Assembly: GCF_921293095.1 (NCBI RefSeq)
Contig: NC_060253.1
Coordinates: 81,939,992 to 82,003,991, forward strand
Reading direction: 5' to 3'
Length of the DNA stretch: 64,000 nt
From: Ischnura elegans
Lineage: Eukaryota; Arthropoda; Insecta; Odonata; Coenagrionidae
Under the pieces are notes generated by a model. The model saw only the letters and a program-made list of their open reading frames with translations, made no database searches and was not told the DNA's origin. How positions within the stretch are numbered: the stretch's first letter is position 1; each line of letters begins with the position of its first letter. This document shows positions 9,403 to 20,763 of this stretch, in pieces. Made by a program: the position numbers and the translations under genes.

Positions 9403-9480
9403 CAGGGGCGGTCTGGCCAGGTTGACAATCGCCGAGGGCCCCGAGCTTAGGAGACCCCCACAGCGCTCGATCTCGTCAGT
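9403..9480. mobile_element. Possible hAT-type end fragment
   Basis: CAGGGGCGGTCTGGCCAGG with GGGCCCC just inside resembles a left end of a hAT-type element. No matching right end or duplication found. Confidence 0.25.
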
Positions 9481-9624
9481 CGGGAAGCTTATGTGAAAGG
9501 TACTTGAAGAAAGACTCAGGTTACTTGGTCCAAAGTTTTTTTTTGTAATTATAAAACTCTGCATTTCCATTAGTTGCATAATTTACAGCATACTCAGTTT
9601 AAAAATATAATAGAAAGACATAAT

Positions 9625-10190
9625 TGTACTGCAAAAAAGGCTTATTAGAGTAATTTTAAAAAAGAGCCGTCTTGAAAGTTCCTTTCCTTTATTTTGTAGT
9701 ATAGGCTTGCTTCCCTTGAGACATCTTTTTATTTACAAGGTTTTACGTCGATTTTTAATGAGAAGTGGAAATACGGGGTTGTTATTATACAACCGTCCTT
9801 CCTTCACCCTACGAATACCACGTATTACTTTACCAATGCCTAATCTTACGTTGTATAAACGTTGTTTCTCGTTTATAGGCCCAAAAGTGTACAATTTATT
9901 ACCTGATTCATGTCTTAAAGCAACATATAATATCGTAATTATGAAAAATATACAGTCTTTGTTGTTCAGAATGCAAAGTATGGAGGAATTTTTTCTATGA
10001 TATAATACCATGTAATACATGTGGTACGTACTTACTTCAATTCAAATGCTGTGCCTAAATGTTTATATACCAGCATGACCCTATGTAATGATGGTAGCCA
10101 AAAAACAGGTTGTCCTTAATGGCTACCTAAAGTTACTCCGTTTTATGTAATTAATTATATTTTACGCTTATATTTTTTGGAGTAATAAAA
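9625..10190 (+). mobile_element. LINE family 4, RT C-terminus and 3' UTR
   Basis: The frame runs from before 9640 (LQKRLIRVILKKSRLESSF) into LPLRHLFIYKVLRRFLMRSG, NYNLR-like NRPSFTLRIPRI, CFSFIGPKVYNLLPDSCLK and a final LLFRMQSMEEFFL, stop at 9998-10000. This is the thumb/C-terminal region typical of Jockey/CR1-type RTs. The remainder to about 10190 is AT-rich 3' UTR ending in a GGAGTAATAAA stretch. Truncated at the 5' side. The last 120 codons are open, so it is younger than family 1. Confidence 0.7.
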
Positions 10191-10785
10191 AATTTATTAT
10201 AATTATTTACATATATTAAATAAAGAAGTCATAAAATGAAAGAGAGCCTGATGCTTATCTGTAAGACTGTATTCAAAAAGGTTATTTTAGAATCTTTTTT
10301 AGATTCCGATGCTGTTTCAAGGAACAAATTCAGTAAATAGATGATGGAGCCATAGTCAATTATTTAATTTCATTACCTGTGGAATTTTCACTTTTCATAG
10401 TATTTTTTCTTACGAAATTCCTACTTTTTATTAACTTTTATCTGGTTGTTAAGAGCCAGAAAAGCTAAAAAAACATTTTCTAGCATGCAATTACCTAAAA
10501 TTTTCCAGAAGAGGACTTCCACATAATGAGGGCCCATTATGACCATCAAACCAAACTAATCAACTGTTTAAATTCGTATATTATTCATATAAACATTTGC
10601 CTTTACTAATAAATTACTTAATAGACTGAGGTTCTCATTCATCGTGAGTTCAGAAGTTATTTTCCGTTTTATAAGCTTTCCAGCAAACATTATTTAAAAC
10701 ATAAAATGATAAAAGAATATGTTAACTGTTTTATTTTTATTTTCAGAAATCCTAAGATCCCGCGTAATATGGCGCTTTGAATATT
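10191..10785. other. Unassigned AT-rich DNA
   Basis: Nothing recognisable. Confidence 0.4.
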
Positions 10786-10789
10786 ATGG

Positions 10790-10950
10790 GTCGCGAATGA
10801 TATCGATCGTGATTGATATCGGTCATGAACGATATTTGCCGTGACCGACACCACTCGTTATTGACCTATGTCAATCAATCATTATGGTGACCACTCGCGA
10901 TTGACTCACTTAAGTGAATGGTGAACGGTGATCGATATCACTGAAACGAC
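10790..10950. repeat. GATATC/TGATTGA-motif cluster
   Basis: Short degenerate motifs (GATCGTGATTGATATC, GGTCATGAACGATAT, TCGCGATTGACTCAC, GTGATCGATATCAC) recur in both orientations. A related cluster lies at 23650-23800. They look like subterminal repeats of a DNA transposon. Confidence 0.4.
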
Positions 10951-11327
10951 CGAATTGGCCCAGCAGTACTTGTGGCGGCTTCCCGTGATACATTTGCTGA
11001 GAAAACCAGCAACCCAGGGGCACCCTTTGACCCTTCATTTTGCAATATTGCTACGTTTCGTGTGGAACAATTACCACATGTTTTTCAAACTTTGCATAGA
11101 ATAATTGACTCAATACGCAGACTGTGTACAAAGCAGTGCTTTGAAAGCTTTTAGTCACTTGTTTCATGCAGTGCTTTGGAAAACGTCCGTCGCGGAATAG
11201 CGACGAAAAGGGATTTACTTCCGCGACAGTGGCTGAGTAAGCACAACCTCTGTCACCTCTGTCACTGGATGGCATTTAGGCGCCAAAAACTTGTTCGTAA
11301 AAATCAGTCTGAGATTCGCTTTGAAGG
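10951..11327. other. Unassigned
   Basis: No domain seen; contains a short direct repeat CTCTGTCAC near 11250-11265. Confidence 0.35.
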
Positions 11328-11400
11328 AAGATGGCTTGGTGGTGAAACTTGCAGCACACCTGACCGGCAATGGGGGGATAAGGGTTCGAATCTCGGCTAA
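11328..11400 (+). repeat. tRNA-like SINE head
   Basis: Box A-like TGGCTTGGTGG (about 11331) and box B-like GGTTCGAATC (11385-11394) at tRNA spacing, on the plus strand. There is no proper cloverleaf or acceptor stem, so this is a tRNA-derived SINE rather than a tRNA gene. Confidence 0.45.
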
Positions 11401-11556
11401 GACAAATGATTTTTTCATGGCGAATTTCATCTTTTGTGCATATATTTAAATTTACAATGAACAATTAACAATGAAAACAGCATATTATGCTCCTTTCGAT
11501 CAGTGGTTGAAACATTCAACATTATACAGCATAAAAACTAATGCCTTGGATGTAGG

Positions 11557-11640
11557 TAACCTACCCAGGCAAGATTCGAACCTACGAACTTCCGTTTTAC
11601 AGCCATGGACTTTACCCTGCCGTCGCCAAGGACAACAATT
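11557..11640 (-). mobile_element. SINE family A, copy 1
   Basis: Box B reads GATTCGAACC on the plus strand (minus-strand promoter), followed by GACTTTACCCTGCCGTCGCC. Matches 35345-35440 and 47403-47482, which share ACTTTACCC..CCGCCACCGAGGCCGG. tRNA-derived. Confidence 0.6.
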
Positions 11641-12347
11641 TAATTTGAGGGTGATCTTAAAAAGTAGTAGGATTGAATTCATTTAAAATTTTGAAGTGAA
11701 AACTTGTCGCGTTGAGCACTTTTGTAGATGGGTAACAGGTATTGGACTCGCGTCACCGTCACCGCTGCTACATATATGTATAATTATGTATATTCTGTAT
11801 ATACACTGTATACTCGCTACATAAACGGTACTTGTGGACGGGTAGAAACCATTGGACTCGCATCACCGTCACCGGTCCATACTCGTGCAGGAGAGTGTGC
11901 TCGATTCAGGAATAGTGAAGGTTAGTACAATATAACTCAATTTATTTTAATACGTTCAATGTGAGTAGCTTATTCGAATGTTGTGCCGTAAAATTAATTT
12001 ATTAATGTGGAGTGTTTACAATTATATATTGTAGAAATATAAACATTAGAAATTATTCTTTACATTAAAAAATGCTCACGTTATTTGAAGTTTTCACTTC
12101 TGTCGGCACTCCCAGAGTGCAGCTTTTTTTTATTGAACCAACTTGTACAAATCCTAAGTGGTCCTCGCAATAGCACCCTTGTGCTCCAACATGACGCGTA
12201 AAACGCGATTCCCTAAGTGCGTACGCCTTCCGTGAGTAGCTTTCTGGTATCCCTTATTATATACTGTCATATTAAACTTTCGCTACGATGCAAATTGAAT
12301 GCCTACACGGCTGACTTAATGAAATGAATGGTTTTCCAAAGCGTGCT
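11641..12347. other. Unassigned
   Basis: Contains an imperfect direct repeat: ATTGGACTCGC.TCACCGTCACC at about 11741-11764 and 11850-11873, with TATATGTATA-rich sequence between. No gene recognised. Confidence 0.4.
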
Positions 12348-12695
12348 AATAGGGTGGTTTCCTATTTTTTTATTGCCTAAATCGAAAGATAATTACTCCT
12401 GGAGTATGTATTTCACGCTTTTAGATTTTCAAATCACGATATCTATTTTTCGCGATTAAATGAAAAGTGAAAATTTTCAAGCGCGAGAAAACGCGACGGC
12501 ATAAGTATGTATGCTGGGAAAAGCCTGTGTGACGTCACTCTGTTACCGGGTGCCGCCGTGTGAGGCCATCTTGGTGCAAGGCTATGAGTGCCGCTACGAT
12601 GCAGGCTATCAGGTAGCAGAGTACCCTGATAGCAGGTAGCGCTTGGCTTGAATAAGGATAATTAATGCCCTATCAAACGAAGGACACTTTTCGAC
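12348..12695 (-). mobile_element. AATAGGG MITE (M1), copy A, partial
   Basis: Starts with the end AATAGGGTGGTTTCC and runs in reverse orientation through TATTTTTCGCGATTAAATG, GGCCATCTTGGTGCAAGGC and CTATCAAACGAAGG, then diverges near 12695. Only about half of the full-length element (compare 51462-52092) remains. Confidence 0.75.
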
Positions 12696-13127
12696 CACCA
12701 TGCCTCGGTCCATGATTTCACGTTTATATTTGATTCATGAAACACTACCTCTTCGAAAAAAAAGTGGCGCGCATTTGCATTGAATTTTAAACTGGAGTGA
12801 TATACAGTCATCAGCATAGATTTGAGATTTTAGTTGAAGTATTGTAATGAACCTTTATTAAGAAAAAATTTGATGTCAGTTGTGAAATTTCATGCGCACC
12901 GCGTCTTTTATTCGGAAAATTTGAAGTTGGGACAAAGGCCCAAGGTAGGATGGTTTATTTTCCTCACCTTAGTTCAAATAAAAAGGTGGGGATTTTTGAT
13001 TAACTGTAATGTCACCTTCTTTTTTGTTTAAACAAAACGTAGTTTTTGATATTAATTTTTCATCTATTGTAACATTGTTCTCTCAAATTTATTTAAAAAA
13101 AATTATGGAATGAAGAAGGAAATATAT
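12696..13127. other. Unassigned AT-rich DNA
   Basis: No gene recognised. Confidence 0.4.
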
Positions 13128-13310
13128 GCGTATTTACGAGGTTTGATAAAAAAGACCGGACTGATTTTATAACTTGTTTATCTCGACGGATACAGCTTAA
13201 TCAAACTTGTCACCCTCGAAGTACATGCCTTGGCTGACGACACACCTTTACCAACGTTTCTTCCAGGTCACGAACCCCGCCTTAGGGATCCTCTTCAGTT
13301 CCACCGTGCA
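13128..13310 (-). pseudogene. Tc1/mariner-type transposase C-terminus
   Basis: On the minus strand LKRIPKAGFVTWKKRW, a stop, then RCVVSQGMYFEGDKFD and a natural stop at about 13199. The W..RW.RC...QG.YFEGD signature is the C-terminus of mariner-like transposases in insects. The remaining 70 bp to 13128 should be the 3' UTR and end of the element. All catalytic residues are missing. Bounded on the right by the LINE 3' end. Confidence 0.7.
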
Positions 13311-13322
13311 ATGAGATTGAAT

Positions 13323-14212
13323 GTCCGCATCATCATCATCATCACTGGTCAACAATCCTAGGATTGGTTTGACGCAGCTCTCCACTCAGTTCTCCTATCA
13401 GCTAATCTTTTCACTCCTACGTATTTCTTCTCTTTCACATCTCTCTTTACTTGTTCCATATATTTTGTTCGAGGTCTTCCTTTTCCATTCTTGCCTTCCA
13501 CCTGTCCTTCGACGATTGTCTTCATCAGGCCATCATGTCTCAAGATGTGGCCTATAAGGTTGTTCCGTCTTCTTATTAAGGTTTTCATGAGGCTTCTCTT
13601 CTCTCCTACCCTTCTTAGGACTTCCTCGTTACTAACTCGGTCGATCCATTTGATTTTCATCATTCTTCTGTAGCACCACATTTCAAAGGCCTCTATCCTT
13701 GCTTTCTCCGCTGCGGTCATTGTCCATGCCTCACTTCCGTATAGGAGCATACTCCAGATGTAGGTTCTTATAAATTGTTTCTTTACATCCATATTTAAGT
13801 TTCCCGCTGTAAGCAGGTCTCTCTTTTGGTGGAATGTTCTCTTCGCCTGGGCTATTCTGCTGATAATTTCTTTCTTGCTTCTCCCGTCACTAGTTATATT
13901 GTTTCCCAAATAACAGAATTCATCCACTTCTATCAATTTTTGCCTCCCTATTTTAATGTTGGTCTTGACTTCTTCTCTTCTGCTGCATACTAAGATCTTG
14001 GTTTTCTTCGTGCTTATTTTCAGTTGATATCTACTCATTACCCTACCCATATTAACCAGAATATTTTTCAAATCCTTCTCTGTTTCTGCTATAACGGCTA
14101 CGTCATCGGCAAATCTTAGCATGCTTATTTTTTCTCCATGGATATTCACTCCCAATGCCTTTTCTTTGATTTCCTTAATGGCTTTTTCAATGTAAACGTT
14201 GAAAATTACGGG
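13323..14212 (-). mobile_element. LINE family 2, 3' half, frame largely intact
   Basis: Minus-strand LINE truncated within the RT. Upstream of the listed ATG the frame continues to about 14212 as SPVIFNVYIEKAIKEIKEKA, then the C-terminal domain, then a 3' end followed by an (ATG)n-like CAT microsatellite at 13329-13345. (ATG/TGA)n tails are common in RTE-type elements. The 5' truncation point abuts AATAGGG MITE copy B. Other fragments: 36838-37410, 47575-47967, 48170-48350. Confidence 0.85.
13358..14212 (-). pseudogene. LINE family 2 RT motif C to C-terminus
   Basis: About 284 codons open without a stop: MLRFADDVAVIAETEKDLKN (motif C Asp-Asp intact), YQLKISTKKTKILVC, EVDEFCYLGNNITSDGRSKKE, IAQAKRTFHQKR, IRTYIWSMLLYGSEAWTM, MWCYRRMMKIKWIDRVSNEE, RRRNNLIGHILRHDGLMKTI, GKNGKGRPRTKYMEQ, and WRAASNQS stop. 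The fingers and palm motifs A and B are missing by 5' truncation. The unbroken frame over 850 bp marks a recent insertion. Confidence 0.85.
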
Positions 14213-14818
14213 TGAAAATGTACATACAAATTATTTGATTTTAGAAGTCCCAGTTTATACGAATGTTAATGGTCAATTTTAACCTCACTTGAAAAAGGCC
14301 AGAAGGGCGCCCACGCGTTGCCACTCCACGTGACGTTACAGGGACCTAGATGATATACTAGTGTACAAGAAATATACAATATATTACACGATATACTAGT
14401 AGTCAGGAGTTTTACATCGTCAGAGATTACCAATGCATGCATGAGGCACAGAGCTCAGGGAAATCTCTCTTAATAATCACCTATTAAAATTGCCTATGGC
14501 CGGAAAGTTTCCTTCGTTTGATAAGGTATTAGTAATTCTTATTTAAGCCAAGCGCTACCCGCTAGCAGGGTACTTTGCTACCTGCTAGCAGCCTGCATCG
14601 TAGCGGCGCTCATAGCCTCGCACCAAGGTGGCCTCACACGGCGGCGGCCGGAACCAGAACGACGTCACACGGGCTTTTCCCTGCATTCATGCTTAGCCGT
14701 CGCGTTTTCGCGCGCATGAAAGTGTTCACTTTCAAGATCGCGAAAAAGAGATATCGTCATTTAAAAATCTAAAAGCGTGAAATACGTACTCCACGAGTAA
14801 TACAATTTCGATTTATGG
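14213..14818 (+). mobile_element. AATAGGG MITE (M1), copy B, left end missing
   Basis: Begins at ACAAATTATTTGATTTTAG, about 85 bp inside the full element, and runs to CGTGAAATACGTACTCCACG near 14800. The right terminal repeat is degraded. The left end was replaced by the LINE at 13323-14212. Confidence 0.75.
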
Positions 14819-14939
14819 TATCATATGGTTTGTGCTGCGTGTTATAATGTTTTCAATCAAATTCTGTCCCGGCCCTTTACTTGGTTGTCCGTGCACAGAA
14901 AAATATCTTCTGTCCACTTGTAGAATAAGCCAGAATTAA

Positions 14940-15060
14940 TATTTATTCATATATACTTTGTATAGATATATAACAAAGTATATATATTAATATATACTTT
15001 GTTTAAGATACCTGTCTCAAATTCGGCCGCTTATTGAGACAGTTATCTTAAACAAAGTGT
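14940..15060. repeat. Two adjacent AT-rich hairpins
   Basis: 14940-15000 is TATATACTTTG-rich and self-complementary; 14994-15060 is a stem of about 28 bp, TTTGTTTAAGATA.CTGTCTCAA pairing with TTGAGACAGTTATCTTAAAC, around a CGGCCGC loop. Probably a tiny MITE. Confidence 0.6.
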
Positions 15061-15650
15061 AATAACATTAAAAAAATAAAATACAAGCAAAACACAATTC
15101 TTTGTTTGCAAATAAATTCTTTTTTTCATTTGAAATTCTGGTTTTTAATTTCAGCGTGCAAGTAAAATATATTAATAATTTTTTGCCTCTCTTTAATATT
15201 TGATTTTTATGAGAAACGTGTAATTAGAACTTAGTCATCGATATGTAACAGCAACCACGGAAGAAACGATTTCAGTATAATGCGCATGAGACCAGCTTAT
15301 ACCCCGCTCCACAATATTGATCATTATGTTTGTCCGTAGGTGCGCGGAGGATTAATAGTTAAGTGTAGAATCCTTTGAATTATTTTTTTCCCCTTTGAGA
15401 GTGTCAATAGGTGTGCCTAACCGTCAGGATGTCCAACAACAGAAGTTGTCTGACGTGGCGTAACGAACGGTAATGAGAAATCGACGCATTGGACGCAATA
15501 GTATGTAGTTCTACGAGGTTTGGGAGCGTGACAGGCACCTATGTACTAGCTTTGGTGGAAATCCGTGCATCCGTATGGAAATGCTTAGCGGGCAGACGAA
15601 CAGACTTCCTCTTTCCATTTACATCTACATACAATCCAACAAGCAGCCTA
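15061..15650. other. Unassigned
   Basis: No gene recognised; the right edge borders the LINE 3' end. Confidence 0.35.
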
Positions 15651-16160
15651 AAAGGCGTGTGGCAGGGGGTGTTAGGACACTAGCCATTTGCACATAAAAA
15701 GGAAACACTGCAACGAAATTATGATCGGCATTTATTTGAGTCCTTTTATGGTTCGGGGGATAAAGGAATTCGCATATCTATCCGTTCGACAAAATATCTC
15801 TCTTAATTTATCGGTTCTGTCGCACCTGGAAATATAGTGGGGTTCTACTTAATGTCATATTCTTCGTGTCGCTCTAAAGATATCTGTTCTCAATTGTTCA
15901 AACAATTTAATCCTAGCACGTAGCCTCCGAGTCTCCAGCGGCTCCCAGGCTAATTCGTTTAACATCTGGGTAACGCTGTCTGTACGCCCGTAGCAGTTTT
16001 TGACGAACTGTGCAGCCTTCCTTTGTATTTATTCAGTTCGCGGATTAGGTCTTTCTGAACCGGATCCCATACGCTCGCTGCATATTCAAGGTGCGGTCGG
16101 ACGAGTGCGAAATAGCATCTTTCTTTTACTTTTTCTCATCCGAATATCTTCCCACAAATT
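15650..16160 (-). mobile_element. LINE family 3 (Jockey/CR1-like), RT C-terminus and tail
   Basis: Minus strand across several frames: RPHLEYAASVWDPVQKDL, AARFVKNCYGRTDSVTQML-like, LGSRWRLGG/LETRRLRARI, LFEQLRTDIF, EPHYISRCDRTDKLREIF and RIRRTIKGLK, then the 3' UTR with CCCCCTGCCACACGCC and an ATGTAGATGTAAATG tail near 15630. Several frameshifts. Related pieces at 16290-16390, 16640-16710 and 35530-36470. Confidence 0.7.
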
Positions 16161-16289
16161 GTTCTTACCTTGCATGGATTTACTGTTGAAATCATTAATC
16201 ATTGGATATTTTTACACTTATAGCATGAATGTGCTCGTATTTTTTTTTTATAATCCGAAATATTTTAATGACCGTTTGGTGTGCATTTC

Positions 16290-16390
16290 ATCCTCTTCCT
16301 CTTCAATGCTGCATGCTGGTGAATGGTCACCCCCTGCCAAACACCCTAGAGGTGGCTCGGTGGGTGTTACATAAATGTAGATATACCGTC
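16290..16390 (+). mobile_element. LINE family 3, 3' tail in plus orientation
   Basis: TGGTCACCCCCTGCCAAACACC, GGTGGGTGTTACATAAATG and TAGATATA match the 3' UTR end at 15630-15690 in opposite orientation. Confidence 0.5.
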
Positions 16391-16639
16391 TATATCCTAG
16401 TTTTTTTCCTCTCTAACATGATACGACGGTAAATGAGAATATTTTTCACTCTGCCTGAGAAAAACTCCGAACACTGCTAAGTAATTTCAGGTTATATTCT
16501 GGGCATCACCGGTGGGGTACTTCAGCTTCGACCCAGAAACCGTTTACCATTCAAGTTTGAGTATTGTTCCTCAGACAATAATGCAGTCATTCCTTCGCGA
16601 CAGTTTAATCTCTCTATTGACGTCGATTACTTCTTTTGC

Positions 16640-16710
16640 GCAAACTGTATACGTCTACGAATGGGTAACGCTGTCTGTACACCCGTAGCAGTTTTTGACG
16701 AACCGGGATT
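16640..16710 (-). mobile_element. LINE family 3 fragment
   Basis: Minus strand reads FVKNCYGCTDSVTHS; GGTAACGCTGTCTGTAC and AGCAGTTTTTGACGAA match 15970-16007 almost exactly. Confidence 0.6.
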
Positions 16711-17200
16711 TGTATAAATAGAATGTAAATATTGACCATAAATGCCGTTCCTCTCTTATTCCTGTCTGCTGACTTTTTGCGAAACCGGTTAAAATGCACC
16801 CAAAGTGACAATCAAAATCTAGCTTCTCCTGGGCGGTCTGGTGCCTCCTCCACGAAGTACCAAGTACCCTCGAATCAATCTCTGAGGAAAACGGCGCATC
16901 GCCTCTCTTCATTTGTTCCTCCCGCCACGTGCCGCTACAGCCCCCTCCCGCCAGTGACGTCACGCCCGCCATCACTCACTTGTTTCTGCGCGGAGCGAAA
17001 TGAAGTAATTTATTGCGAACGCCCCAACGAGAAAATCGCCGACATCCTGCATGCAAGATGGCAGGAGGCGCAGCCCGCCCACTGGACATCGCATTCTCCC
17101 GACAGATGGATCTGGTAGCGCCAACAATGCAAACACGTCTCATATTCAAGCAGACCCTCTCGTCGTGAATGTAGAATGCGACGAGACGAGCAGTCGGCAT
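16711..17200. other. GC-richer unassigned block with a TGACGTCA site
   Basis: Opposing open frames (16732-17118 plus, 16655-16975 minus) carry no recognised domain. The block is CpG-richer than its surroundings and holds a perfect CRE palindrome TGACGTCA at 16955-16962 and CGCCACGTG near 16923. It could be a promoter-like region or the left part of an unknown element. Confidence 0.25.
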
Positions 17201-18004
17201 TAAATAAAAAGTTTACCGGTGTTCTGCTTTACACAGAGTATGAATAATTGAGCTGGCATTTAATAGCAGTATTTTTTATTTTGCTGAAATTAAAATTTTT
17301 GAATTGTAGCAAGTTGTATTAAACATTTTCGAAGTTACTTAGAAGCAACATTTGGTTGTAATGGGTTACCAGTGAGCCGTGCCTCACTCTACGCTATCGG
17401 TTGAACAGTTTGGTTGGTGGTGAAATCCTCCGCCAAAAGGAAATGGCCTCCGGTCAGAAGGGGCCTACCATTGGTGGTGGCAAATGGGCCCAAACAACAA
17501 TAAGGGAATGTTTGTCCGCGAGCGGTGTGCATTGTTTTGCTAAAGCTCTTGTCGAGTGTTTGGGCGTGAGAAGGGCAGCTCCCGGGCGGCGACCAAAGGC
17601 CACCACCGCTACTTCTTACAGCCAAGGTAACAATCCTCCGTCCCTGTTTCTAACCTCGCCTTTCCCCCGAGTCTTTAGTTGGTTTCGTCACCACCACAGT
17701 TCAGAAAGGTGATTATTTTGTAAAAGGTGTATTTATTTTTGATTTTTCGACCGTTTCTTTGTTATTAAATTTTGATACTCTGTTCAAGCGTGTCTTTTAA
17801 TTTTTTGATATTTACACTCCTCCGTATACCCCCGGGCCTTAAAGTACGTTTCAACATTATAACTTCAACAGCTAGGTCGGCCTTCCTGGCTGCCGTGTGC
17901 ACGCGCTGACCTCCGGTCCTCCCTCTTACCCCTCCCACATGTTCACCCTCTCGGTACTCCGCATTTGAGGACGCAAGCTTCCGTGAGGATTCTTCTGAGG
18001 GTCC
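17201..18004. other. Unassigned
   Basis: Overlapping frames on both strands at 17389-17712 have no recognisable domain. No repeats matched within the window. Confidence 0.35.
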
Positions 18005-18012
18005 TTTGCGAT

Positions 18013-18274
18013 CAGGGCTGCCGACTTATAAAAAATATTGGGGGGCCCATACTGGGGTCTTGCCCCGGGAAATTTTATGAATAGTGAGTTTTTAAGTTTT
18101 TTAAAAGCATTTTAGAAGAGTCACATCGTCAACATTAAAACCCTGTGAACTCGACTCTCGATAACTCGACACTCCAGGGAAAATTTAAAAGCCTGGCACG
18201 TATTGTCCTACCCCCCGCAACGAATTTTTGAGGGAGTTCGGGCCCCCTCAGACCCCATGGAGTCGGCACCACTG
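18013..18274. mobile_element. hAT-type MITE (family H1), copy 2
   Basis: 262 bp, inverted relative to 6164-6422. Ends CAGGGCTGCCGACTT and GGAGTCGGCACCACTG. Flanks TTTGCGAT (18005-18012) and TTCGCGAT (18275-18282) are an 8-bp duplication with one change. Confidence 0.85.
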
Positions 18275-18282
18275 TTCGCGAT

Positions 18283-19369
18283 AGATCATCATGCATCCGG
18301 AACCTGGGACGGCAAAGGAGACCGAGAAATTGTGACTTCCACGTAAGCAGTACTGCTAACTCTGAGTCTTGCAAACATGCACATGAATAGGCTGAGAGTG
18401 TATCCATAATAAAAACTAAAAATGGCAATTTCCACGCTTCAACTCAAGAGTCTCCATGGCTTCAACATATTCAATTTTTCAAGGTGATACAAAAATTACT
18501 CTCTCAGTATTTATTCCCAGGCCAAGGTAGGAGGTCGGGTATATGGAATTGGCGGGAGGAGAGTGGGAGGGGAAAAAGTTTGGGTGAAGAAATGAACGAA
18601 GGCCGATAACAGGAAACAGACAACAAGTGGGGCGAGAGTGAAGGTCAAGGTTTCGTCATTTGGGAAATTACCATTCGTAGCTTTTATCATGGATATATCG
18701 AACTTGCACCAAGTGAAGCCTGAAACGGTTTTACAGCCTGAGAGTGGTTTATCTAGTGGACAGTGGAGAAAGGAGCAAATGAGATTGCGTTAGATAGGCT
18801 TCAGACAGGCTGTCCCAACAACAACCAGGACCACTGACGTCACGCTGTTAAATTTTAACTCCTGAGGAGCCCATTTCATGACATGGGTGTCAACTCATTG
18901 TGCGGGTTGCATACCCGCACTGCGATTTGTTCTTTGCGTGATGGTTACATATTTATGCGATTTGTCATTGGAGTGGTGGTTAGTAGAAGGAGGGTAGCTA
19001 GAAACCTCTCCGGTAAACTCGAAAGTACCGATCGTATGCATCACGTGACTAGGGAAATTTACACGTCAACGAGACCGTGAGGAAAAATTAAGCGCATATC
19101 AAAGTGTAATTCAATATAGTAAAATATTTCTAACTTAAATCAACTATGAAACGTCACTGAGCTTCGCTTGAATGGTTAATCTTGGCACCCAAGTGCACAA
19201 GAATGGCTAAAAATTCGCTAATCATATGAAAGTTACGTCACTCGATACCAAGTTACTATTTAGACGATCGAGGTATGTTTGATCAAAGTTGTGTCGACAG
19301 CGGATGAGGAGCCAGGTTGGGCCCTTTGAAGGCTTGAACCAACGGCCAGGTACTTCAACTGATTGGGTC
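18283..19369. other. Unassigned
   Basis: No gene recognised. GAACTTGCACCAAGTGAAGC at about 18690 resembles the 3' tail of the snap-back elements (32902-32935 and 36025-36070). Confidence 0.35.
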
Positions 19370-20300
19370 ATTCAGGGAGAGATGCCGCACATTTTTTAAA
19401 ATAACTATATTTTATTCTATTTTGCTTTTCCGATTAAACTAAGAAGTAAATATGGTGACTGATATTGTTTCTGACGTACAAACAAAAATGCATACTTATA
19501 TCATTCTTCCATTAGCCGTAAGAATTATTTTTGTGAAACATTACCTCGCGGCGTCTATCCCGTATATTGCAAGTGACACGCCGCACCCATAAGGGTGATA
19601 CGCCGCATGCTACTAAAACCGACTAAAACTGATTTCTGTATTCTGCAGCTTCATTAAAAAAGAAAAAAAAATCGCGTGATTGAAGTTCGAAGGAAAATAA
19701 AATATGCAAATACTCTTTATGTACTGTTTCCATTTTTCTAACTAATAGTACCTGTCTAGGATTTTAATGCTACTGAAATGCAGGTTGTAAAATTAGAGCT
19801 ATGTTTATGTTATTATATTAAAAACATATAAATGTAAAAACAAAGAAATTTAACTAACATTGGATATATTTATCCAATGTTTATCGGAAAATACCAGTTG
19901 AACCAAAGAAATTCAGTTAACTGAGACTTAATTTAAGAGTTTTTTTTTAGAATTTCAAAATACAAATTGAAAAATAAATCAAGGCTATCAATTTTAGTCA
20001 TACCTTGCTTAAATCAAAACTTGCTGTTGCCTACAAACTTAGCATAGTATTGTTCAAAATTAGCGTACAAATAATCAAATACCACCTAACACAAAAACAA
20101 TTTTTAGTTTTAGTGTACTCACATAAACAGTTAAAGTGCTGCTAAAACGTGTTATGAAACATTTGAAATCATTTTTCATTCCCTGCGGCGCGCCGTTACC
20201 CCGCATGAGAGAAATGCGGCATGTGTATCGAAGTTCAGTGCGGCGTCCCTCCCTTTCTCTACTGATGAGACGCAGCATCTCGTGGCTCTAAGGCCTTTAG
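19370..20300. other. Interval bounded by GCCGCA-rich ends, possible DNA transposon
   Basis: GAGATGCCGCAC near 19378, CACGCCGCACCC and ACGCCGCATGC near 19577-19610, and GCGGCATG, GCGGCGTC, GACGCAGCATCTC near 20215-20280 are clustered at both sides of an AT-rich core, partly in inverted orientation (GAGATGC.GC). No coding sequence recognised. Confidence 0.3.
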
Positions 20301-20763
20301 GGCCAATATGTTGTGACTAGACTGAAACATTTCGAAGAGAACTTACCGTCGCCAGAAACCTCAGAAAATCGTAATATAGCAGTAGTTTAACGTCCGATAA
20401 GAATTTAGTGCAAGGCTCGAAAAATTTTGAAGGTAAAATAGATAAAGATATTTATTTCACTGCCCCAAAATATTACAACATATGCATACATTAACAGTGA
20501 AATTAGACACCCCTTAAGATAAGTCTTGATTAGTGGTTGCCATTACATACAAATAAGGCAATGCTCGGCAGTACATTTTATAATAACCTTTAAACAAAAG
20601 TGGCTCTTCTATGAGTCCTTCATAGAAACATTTGTCCATGTGCATGTATACAATCTTGAAAACACACAAAATACGATTAGAATACAGTAATAGGAAAATT
20701 AACATGAAATGAAATTATAATGAATTTTGTAACAAAATAAGTTTAAGCAATTAAACGAACAGA
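20301..20763. other. Unassigned AT-rich DNA
   Basis: Would be the 3' flank of the minus-strand frame at 20764. Nothing else seen. Confidence 0.35.

Noticed and set aside
17389..17712. Opposing frames of 103 (+) and 78 (-) codons
   Set aside because: Complete overlap on both strands, no domain, no splice context.
20255..20290. Hammerhead core CTGATGAG
   Set aside because: No GAAA follows a stem at the right distance.
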